DNA of 11,122 nt from Burkholderiaceae bacterium. GTDB lineage: Bacteria; Pseudomonadota; Gammaproteobacteria; Burkholderiales; Burkholderiaceae_E. The notes beneath the pieces are model-generated. The model had not been told where the DNA came from, ran no database searches, and worked only from the letters and a program-made list of their open reading frames with translations. The stretch covers positions 1-11,122 of the forward strand of contig JAHYJF010000099.1 of the NCBI GenBank assembly GCA_019428955.1, in the 5' to 3' direction. Below are positions 6,647 through 11,122 of this stretch, piece by piece (position 1 is the first letter of the stretch; each line of letters opens with the position of its first letter). A program made the translations under genes and the position numbers.

Positions 6647-8001
6647 CGCGCGGCATCCTCGGCAAGCAACTGGGGCATCAGATCATCGTCTGGGTGCAAA
6701 TCCAGCAACAACCCCTCGATCGCCGGGCTGGGTGTGCTCAGAACAATGCGGCTGCCCGCGTCAATTCCGGCGGTAAACAGCGCGATCCCGCCCTGCACAA
6801 GTTGAGGCTGGGCTTCGAGTATACGCAAGCGACTGTCGGCGTCAGCAATGTAGACCTGCCCATCATGCAGCGCGCTGCGCGGTAGCACGATGCCGCTGAT
6901 CAGCGGTGCCTTTAGCACGACGTCGACAAACATCCCCTTCGTTAGCGGGGGGTGGTTCCCATCACCTTCCTGGCCATAAGCCGCGTCTACCCGGACTACG
7001 ACCCCGACGGTGCCGGTTCTTGGGTCGATCCCATTGCTGATCCGGTCGATCGCGGCGGGCCAGGTTACAATTTCGGCACCCAACCTTAGCCGCACCTGCG
7101 CTGTCAGGCCCAGTTCGCGCAGACTTTCACCCATCCGGGTAGGATCCATCGACAGAAAGGCCGGCTGGTTCGGGTCCGGTGGCAGCAGGGCGCGCAAATC
7201 ATTCAGCGGAACCTGAACCACGACCTCGGCCGCGTCGATGCCGTCCAGAACCGCGGCAGTCTGGCCCGCTTTCAGAAATTGCCCCACCTCGACCGTATGG
7301 GCGGCAACGCGAGCGGTGAAGGGAAGCGACATTTCGGTGCGCGCAAGGTTCAGCTGCGCACCGGCAAGGCCGGATTGGTAAACCGCGATCTGTTCGTTTT
7401 GCACGGCGCGTTGTGTGGGAAACAGGGCAAGCGCGCCTTCAATGCTCTGCACCTTCTGGCGCTGCGCCAGATGCGCCGCGCGGGCATTGTCGCGCGCGGC
7501 TTGCGTTGCAGTTCCTGCGGCAAACAACGCCTCGGCACGCGCCAGGTCTGATGCTTTCACCGCCAGCACCTCGCGCTCGATCTCAAGCGCGGCGCGCTGG
7601 TTAGTCTCTGATACCGCAAGCTCGGCCAGCCGCGCCTCGGCGGCCCGAATGTTGGCGTTGGCCTGCGCGATGGCCAGGTTGAAGTCGGCCGCCGACAGGC
7701 GCAGCAACACGCTGCCCGCAGGCAGTATCTGCCCGTCGCGCAACCCCGGGTTCACATACTCGACAACGCCGCCAACCTCGGCAATCGCTTCGAATGTGCG
7801 CGCCGGTACAACGAGGCCAAAGCCGACAAAGGCCGGGGTAATGGCGCGCGTCTCGGCGGCGATCACCCGCACGGCGCTGGCGCGTTCGGCAAGCGCGATA
7901 CGGTCGGGCGGCGCACTATTTGACACGATAAAGCCCAGGATGCCGGCGCCTATTGCGGTGATCGGCAAGGTTATCAGTGCCAGCTTGAGCCCGGATTTCA
8001 T
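6643..8001 (-). CDS. RND efflux periplasmic adaptor (membrane fusion protein, HlyD/AcrA-like)
   Basis: This 452-residue adaptor links the RND pump to an outer-membrane channel. A membrane anchor at 7-26 follows KSGLK. There is no lipobox cysteine, so it is anchored by a helix rather than a lipid. Residues about 70-104 and 215-250 are the two halves of the lipoyl/barrel-sandwich domain (VPARTFEAIAEVGG; VEVGQFLKAGQTAAVLDG). They flank an alanine- and glutamate-rich helical hairpin at about 105-215. The beta-barrel and membrane-proximal domains follow (DPRTGTVGVVVRVDA at 326-340, TKGMFVDV at 354-361, VLPRSALHDGQVYI at 372-385). A good Shine-Dalgarno, AAGGAG (8014-8009), sits 7 bases before the ATG. 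The start overlaps the TetR stop (ATGA) and the stop overlaps the pump start (ATGA). No TolC-type gene follows. Confidence 0.93.
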   Translation of the reverse strand: MKSGLKLALITLPITAIGAGILGFIVSNSAPPDRIALAERASAVRVIAAETRAITPAFVGFGLVVPARTFEAIAEVGGVVEYVNPGLRDGQILPAGSVLLRLSAADFNLAIAQANANIRAAEARLAELAVSETNQRAALEIEREVLAVKASDLARAEALFAAGTATQAARDNARAAHLAQRQKVQSIEGALALFPTQRAVQNEQIAVYQSGLAGAQLNLARTEMSLPFTARVAAHTVEVGQFLKAGQTAAVLDGIDAAEVVVQVPLNDLRALLPPDPNQPAFLSMDPTRMGESLRELGLTAQVRLRLGAEIVTWPAAIDRISNGIDPRTGTVGVVVRVDAAYGQEGDGNHPPLTKGMFVDVVLKAPLISGIVLPRSALHDGQVYIADADSRLRILEAQPQLVQGGIALFTAGIDAGSRIVLSTPSPAIEGLLLDLHPDDDLMPQLLAEDAAR

Positions 8002-8606
8002 ATGGTATCTCCTTTGCCCGCGAACAGCGATAATTGCAGATCAAGCAGACGCTCGCCTTCGGGTAAAAGCGGGGCGGGGTCTCGCGTTACGATCAATCGC
8101 AACACCAGCCCCTGTATGACGCCGAACAACAGTGTCATGGCGTCTTCGGTGCGCAACCCGTTGCGCAGGGCACCCGCCGCGCGGACGTGATCGATTTCTC
8201 GCGTGGCGGCGCGCCTTAACTCTCCCGTTGCCGCGTGAATCAGCTTGCGCGCATCCGTAAGGGCGCCGGCTGGGTCGCGTGTTGCCATGATCTCGGGCAG
8301 GGCCGGAGTTTGGGCGATCAGTTGCACATGTCCGACAAGCAGCCGCCGCAACCGATCTATCGGGGTCCGCCCCGCCTGACGGGCCGCCTCGACACTTTCG
8401 GCAATTTGAGCGCAGAGCAGTTCGCTCGCTGCGCGCCAGATATCCTGTTTGCTGGGAAAGTGCTTGTAAATCGCGGGCTGTGTCAGGCCAAGCCGCCCCG
8501 CAATCAGGCCGGTGGTCACATGGTCGGGGCCCACCTCGAACGCCAGACCAAGCGTCGCGGTCAATATCTCGGCCTTTCGATCCCCAGACGGTTTGCGCTC
8601 GTTCAC
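7998..8606 (-). CDS. TetR-family transcriptional regulator of the efflux operon
   Basis: The 202-residue protein has an N-terminal TetR DNA-binding domain (about 9-56) with the helix-turn-helix TTGLIAGRLGLTQPAIYKHF at 31-50 and PSKQDIW after it, then an all-helical ligand-binding domain to the end. The frame stays open upstream to 8975, but that extension only reads the neighbour out of frame. The GTG at 8606 gives the normal TetR length and forms a GTGA overlap with the stop of the preceding gene, so I use it. Its stop overlaps the adaptor ATG. Being inside the operon with a palindrome at the operon promoter, it very likely represses its own transcription and that of the pump until a ligand binds. 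The ligand is unknown. Confidence 0.92.
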   Translation of the reverse strand: MNERKPSGDRKAEILTATLGLAFEVGPDHVTTGLIAGRLGLTQPAIYKHFPSKQDIWRAASELLCAQIAESVEAARQAGRTPIDRLRRLLVGHVQLIAQTPALPEIMATRDPAGALTDARKLIHAATGELRRAATREIDHVRAAGALRNGLRTEDAMTLLFGVIQGLVLRLIVTRDPAPLLPEGERLLDLQLSLFAGKGDTI

Positions 8607-9013
8607 GCTTTCCTCGTCGCACGATGCGCCAGCAGCGCAACGGCGGCCCAGAAAGCAAACCTCAGGGCCATTGCGCCCACCGTGCGCATTTCGAACGCCG
8701 CGCCGCGCAGCACCAGAACAGCAAAGCCCAAGGCAACCGCGGCCGTTGCCGCTGCAATCAGCGTGGCCAGGTGAGCCGACCAGCTTTTGCGCATCCAAAG
8801 GCCGACCGCCGCTGCCACATAGGCGCCGCCCGCCAGAAAGTTGAACCAGACGACAAACCCGACGAAGTTTCCCGCCGAGTCTCGTGCTTCTTGCGGCCCG
8901 AACAAAACGCCGCCACCTGACAGCAGCGTGATGACACCAAAGATCAGTGCGATGACCGCGACGGGTCGCGCCCACTGAATGGCGGTGGTCGGCAGAAAAC
9001 TTGTGTTGGTCAT
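8603..9013 (-). CDS. small four-helix integral membrane protein, first gene of the efflux operon
   Basis: The 136-residue protein has four predicted hydrophobic helices at about 16-38, 49-73, 80-102 and 110-129, and a basic end (RATRKA). No enzyme motif is visible and I do not recognise the family with certainty; generic 'integral membrane protein' describes it best. The ATG at 9013 is preceded by GAGGCG about 10 bases upstream. It is the promoter-proximal gene of the operon and shares a GTGA overlap with the TetR gene, so all four genes should be made together. A role in modifying, assembling or regulating the pump, or a separate small-molecule transport role, is possible from context only. 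Confidence 0.8.
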   Translation of the reverse strand: MTNTSFLPTTAIQWARPVAVIALIFGVITLLSGGGVLFGPQEARDSAGNFVGFVVWFNFLAGGAYVAAAVGLWMRKSWSAHLATLIAAATAAVALGFAVLVLRGAAFEMRTVGAMALRFAFWAAVALLAHRATRKA

Positions 9014-9033
9014 GCGTGGGCGCCTCGGTGCAA

Positions 9034-9057
9034 GTAGGTTATAGACGTATAACTAAC
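9034..9057. promoter_or_regulatory. probable TetR operator at the efflux operon promoter
   Basis: The core is a perfect 6-bp inverted repeat with a 4-base spacer, GTTATA-GACG-TATAAC (9038-9053). After two mismatched positions on each side, a further matching pair GT/AC extends symmetry to 9034 and 9057. The size and form fit TetR-family operators. It lies 21-44 bases upstream of the ATG of the first efflux gene, where it would overlap the promoter; TATAAC on the minus strand could be the -10 box. I see no clear -35 hexamer. It is the only strong palindrome upstream of the operon. Confidence 0.65.
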
Positions 9058-9060
9058 CAC

Positions 9061-9251
9061 CTTTTGCCCGGCGCGCAATGCATTGGCAGAGGTTCGCAAT
9101 CACAATTTCATTTGCTGGCGCTGCAAGGGCCAAGCGAGGCGGCTCGGTTGGTCTGAACAGTATCCGCTGCCCAATTCGTTGTCATTCAGCCGTTGGGTCG
9201 GGCACCTGCGGGAAAACGAAGGCCTGTTCGGTCACAGCGAAAACTGGCTAA
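9061..9251. other. unassigned stretch between the efflux promoter and the copA remnant
   Basis: I recognise no gene in either strand. A long open plus frame crosses it but has no family resemblance and continues antisense to the oxidase remnant. The bases CGAAAACTGGCTAA at 9238-9251, immediately before the ATPase homology begins, loosely resemble the AAAACTGGCCCAC repeat of the IS21-like end at 10999, so this could be an old insertion scar. That reading is weak. Confidence 0.3.
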
Positions 9252-9437
9252 AGCATGCTGACCGGCGAGTCGATGCCGGTGGAAAAAGCCGAGGGCGATA
9301 CCGTCACCGGCGCCACGATCAACAAGAACGGCTCGCTGGTGATCGAGGCGAGAAAGGTGATCGCGGCGGCAGCGATGAGCCTATGGTCGGTCTCGGTCAT
9401 CACCAACGCATTGCGGCTGCGCCGGGTCAAGTTGTAG
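9252..9437 (+). pseudogene. copA: copper P-type ATPase remnant (two fused fragments)
   Basis: About 62 codons read SMLTGESMPVEK... then GATINKNGSLVIEARKV, the actuator (A) domain of a P1B copper-exporting ATPase with its TGES dephosphorylation loop. They run straight into IAAAAMSLWSVSVITNALRL, which matches the last transmembrane segment and C-terminus of the same family, ending in a TAG stop. Everything between is gone: the metal-binding CPC helix, the DKTG phosphorylation site and the ATP-binding domain, roughly 400 residues by the usual family length. The N-terminal half is also missing, and a TAA lies in frame directly upstream at 9249-9251. The join is in frame but the product cannot be active. 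Neighbouring copper-oxidase debris shows this was a copper-resistance locus. Confidence 0.88.
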
Positions 9438-9466
9438 CCCGCATTTTGGCGTCTGGGCGGCGACAT

Positions 9467-9503
9467 GCGGAAGGGGTCGAAGAACTGCGCCCCTTCCGCC
9501 TTG
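9467..9503. terminator. hairpin terminator between convergent copper-gene remnants
   Basis: A perfect 10-bp inverted repeat GCGGAAGGGG / CCCCTTCCGC (9467-9476 with 9490-9499) surrounds a 13-base loop. It sits in the 77-base gap between the two converging stop codons (9437 and 9515), where a shared bidirectional terminator is expected. The following CTTGTT is a poor T-run, so efficiency is uncertain. Confidence 0.65.
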
Positions 9504-9514
9504 TTACCGGGCGC

Positions 9515-10105
9515 TCAGGCGCCAACCGCGAATTCGGTCATCATTCCGCTGACCAGATGCGGCATGTGGTGGCAATGCAGCATCCAGCGCGCGGCCTCGC
9601 CAGCATCGAGCGCGATCGTCACCGAGGCCATTGGCGGCACATAGACGGTGTCTCGCATTGCCCCCGCAAACCGCCGGTTGCCGATGCCCACCACCTGAAA
9701 GACGTGTCCGTGCAGGTGCATCGGGTGGCCCATCATCGACATGTTGTGGAACATCAGCTCCACTCGCTGCCCGCTTTTTGCGGCGATGGGCTGGTGGTTG
9801 CCCCAGGTCTGGCCGTTGATCGTCCAGACATAGGGCTGCATCGAACCACTCAGCATGAGCATTTCCTTGCGCTCGGCAGGGCGTGTGGCAAGCGGGTTGG
9901 CGGCGCGGAGCGAGCTTTCCTGCGCCAGATCGGGGTCGAAAGCCGGGTGTGCAGCATCGCTGAGTGATGCCAGTTTGCTGACCGTCGCACCGGGAGCGGC
10001 AAGGATGATGCCGGTTCGCTCGCGCGCGCCTTCGCGTAAAGCCAGCACTGGAAAAGCGGTGGCACCGGGCGGCAGGTCAAGCTCGATGTCGAGCCGCTGC
10101 GCCAT
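9515..10105 (-). pseudogene. multicopper oxidase, C-terminal cupredoxin domain only (5'-truncated)
   Basis: The surviving 196 residues are the last part of a CueO/CopA/FtsP-like multicopper oxidase, a periplasmic enzyme that oxidises Cu(I) or other substrates and contributes to copper tolerance. Domain-3 ligands are intact: HPMHLHG (127-133) and HCHHMPH...GM (177-188), giving type 1 ligands H127, C178, H183 and M188 plus type 2/3 histidines. Family members are usually about 450-500 residues and have two more HxH motifs near the N-terminus; these and the signal peptide are absent. The homology I recognise begins at about MAQRLDIELDLP (10105); the frame remains open upstream but the residues there do not fit. 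The ATG at 10105 is therefore an internal methionine, and the gene was probably truncated by events linked to the adjacent IS3 element. Confidence 0.88.
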
Positions 10106-10176
10106 GTCCGTCGTCGAATGATTTGGAACAGGCGGCCTGATTTTAGATCGGAGGGATTGGACTCATCGATTTCATT

Positions 10177-10983
10177 TTATGCTGCTTGACGCTGGTGGTT
10201 CAAGCGGCGGTTTTGGATGGTTTGGTGTTTGATGCGCCTCCTTTCAGCCAGGATGGTTTCGCCGCGCCCATAGTAGACGTCGGCCGGGGTGAGATTGCCG
10301 ATGCTCTCGTGGTAGCGATGGTTGTTGTAGTGGTCGATGAAGGCGGCGATGGCGGCTTCAAGTTCCCCTTCGAAGAAGTAGTTTTCGAGCAGGATGCGGT
10401 TCTTGAGGGTCTGGTGCCAGCGTTCGATTTTGCCCTGGGTCTGGGGATGCATCGGCGCGCCGCGAACATGTTTCATGCCCTTGTCCGCGAGGTATTCGGC
10501 CAGATCCCCCGCAATATAGGACGAGCCATTGTCACTCAGCAGGCGCGGTTTGTGCAGAACCCTGGCACTGTCGCAGCCTGATGCGGCAAGGGCGATGTCG
10601 AGCGTGTCGGTGACATCCTCGGCCCGCATGTTGCCGCAGAGTTTCCAGCCGATGACGTAGCGGGAGTAGTCGTCGAGGATCGTGGACAGGTAAAACCAGC
10701 CCCAGCCGATGACTTTCAGGTAGGTAAAATCAGTCTGCCACATCTGGTTTGGTGCTGTGGTCTTGTCCTTGAACTCATCGGCCGCCTTGATGACGATGTA
10801 GGCTGGGCTGGTGATCAGGTCGTGGGATTTAAGCAGGCGGTAGACTGAAGCCTCTGACATCGAGCCATGAGAACGCCACTGGTCCGAGTGACCATGGCGA
10901 GGATACTTTTCCGTATCAGTGAACCTCACGGCTAGTTCGCGCGGCGACAGTTCCGGCTCCTCGAGCGCCAGGTCCAGGATCCG
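10177..10983 (-). pseudogene. IS3-family transposase OrfB, 5'-truncated
   Basis: About 268 codons remain, from RILDLALEEPELSPRELAVRF to RRLNHQRQAA and a TAA. The DDE catalytic core is complete: D in MWQTDFTYLK, D in LLSDNGSSY and E in TQGKIERWHQ. The C-terminal NHRYHESIGNLTPADVYYG block is typical of IS3-family integrases. The frame continues upstream to an ATG at 11112, but those residues are the IS21-like end read through and are not part of the protein. Against homologues as I remember them, a segment of about 14 residues (PRHGHSDQWRSHGS region) replaces two residues between EKY and SEASVYRLLK. With orfA gone and an insert present, activity is unlikely. Confidence 0.87.
10874..10899. repeat. 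hairpin insert within the IS3 orfB remnant
   Basis: Plus-strand CGCCA-c-TGGTC (10874-10884) pairs completely with GACCA-TGGCG (10890-10899) apart from one bulged C, around the five-base loop CGAGT. It lies within the extra residues of OrfB and keeps the reading frame. The pairing is seen directly; that the segment is an insertion relative to relatives is from memory of the family. Confidence 0.6.
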
Positions 10984-11122
10984 TGTCAACGCCGGTTCAA
11001 AACTGGCCCACTTGGCCGAAGTAAAACTGGCCCACCCGGGGGAGGAGCAGGCCAGGGCGCGCGGGGTCTTCACATGGCCCAAGCGCGGTCTGGCCTGCGG
11101 GGGTTGGGTCATGCGGTGAGGG
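10984..11122 (+). mobile_element. end of an IS21-like element, continuing past the window
   Basis: The IS3 orfB homology stops exactly where TGTCAACGCCGGTTC begins. IS21-family ends commonly start with TG and carry internal repeats, and here AAAACTGGCCCAC occurs twice, at 10999-11011 and 11023-11035, 24 bases apart, as in IS21 transposase-binding repeats. An 8-bp inverted repeat CAGGCCAG / CTGGCCTG follows at 11048-11055 and 11090-11097. No istA coding start is seen before the window ends; the ATG at 11111 is followed at once by CGG TGA. The orientation suggests that istA lies to the right. Confidence 0.7.
10999..11035 (+). repeat. two direct copies of AAAACTGGCCCAC in the IS21-like end
   Basis: Identical 13-base copies at 10999-11011 and 11023-11035 are separated by 11 bases. 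Their position 15 and 39 bases inside the element end is what one expects for multiple transposase-binding repeats in IS21-family termini. Confidence 0.8.

Larger units (their letters stand above)
10158..10983 (-). mobile_element. IS3-family element, truncated (3' part)
   Basis: One end of an insertion sequence is placed at 10158, where TGGACTCATCGATTTCATTTTA begins on the plus strand (10158-10179, overlapping the transposase stop). A TG-start terminal repeat about 18 bases beyond the orfB stop is usual for IS3 elements; the exact boundary is inferred. The other end, with orfA, is missing because an IS21-like end starts at 10984. The element lies 52 bases from the point where the multicopper oxidase breaks off. 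Confidence 0.7.

Noticed and set aside
7998..8975. A 325-codon open frame that would make an N-terminally extended TetR protein
   Set aside because: The first 123 codons read the membrane-protein gene out of frame and have no TetR character; the GTG at 8606 gives normal length and a GTGA overlap.
9083..9967. A 294-codon plus-strand open frame
   Set aside because: Its second half is antisense to the clearly recognisable copper oxidase and the rest has no family resemblance; long chance frames are common at this GC content.
10177..11112. Transposase starting at the ATG at 11112
   Set aside because: The first 43 codons are the IS21-like terminal sequence read backwards; true OrfB homology begins at about 10983.
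1..11122. CRISPR arrays, riboswitches, rRNA, replication origin
   Set aside because: No regularly spaced repeats, no conserved riboswitch core or rRNA sequence that I recognise, and no iteron-like or DnaA-box cluster.

Overview
The window looks like an accessory region of a high-GC alphaproteobacterium, most likely Rhodobacterales (Paracoccus/Rhodobacteraceae-like). The reasons are the DUF2924 / serine recombinase cassette, the IS3- and IS21-type insertion sequences and the protein flavour. This assignment rests on recognition from memory, not on a search. The window is a patchwork of mobile-element pieces around one intact efflux operon.

Bases 1-2700 hold a recombination cassette: the 3' end of a DUF2924 gene, a complete large serine recombinase and a small helix-turn-helix protein, all co-directional and overlapping by 1-4 bases. 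A DUF3883 protein with a PD-(D/E)xK nuclease-like core converges on them from the other strand, 3 bases away. Bases 2692-3553 are mostly non-coding. They contain a possible small ORF, a strong minus-strand intrinsic terminator, a tRNA-3'-end-like sequence just before it, and an abrupt AT-rich patch that probably marks an element boundary.

Bases 3554-9013 are a four-gene minus-strand operon: a small four-helix membrane protein, a TetR-family repressor, a periplasmic adaptor and an RND pump. Each gene overlaps the next by exactly 4 bases (GTGA or ATGA). A palindrome 21-44 bases upstream of the first gene is the likely TetR operator. The repressor lies inside the operon it probably controls, so negative autoregulation is expected. 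No outer-membrane channel gene is present; the pump probably borrows a TolC-like protein encoded elsewhere.

Bases 9252-10105 are the wreck of a copper-resistance locus: a copper P-type ATPase reduced to two fused scraps, converging through a perfect hairpin on the C-terminal third of a multicopper oxidase. Bases 10158-10983 are an IS3-family orfB piece with an unusual in-frame hairpin insert. It is cut by the end of an IS21-like element from 10984 to the window edge. I see no CRISPR array, rRNA or complete tRNA. The best candidates for something under-described are the DUF2924 / recombinase / HTH module with its DUF3883 neighbour, and the four-helix membrane protein heading the efflux operon.
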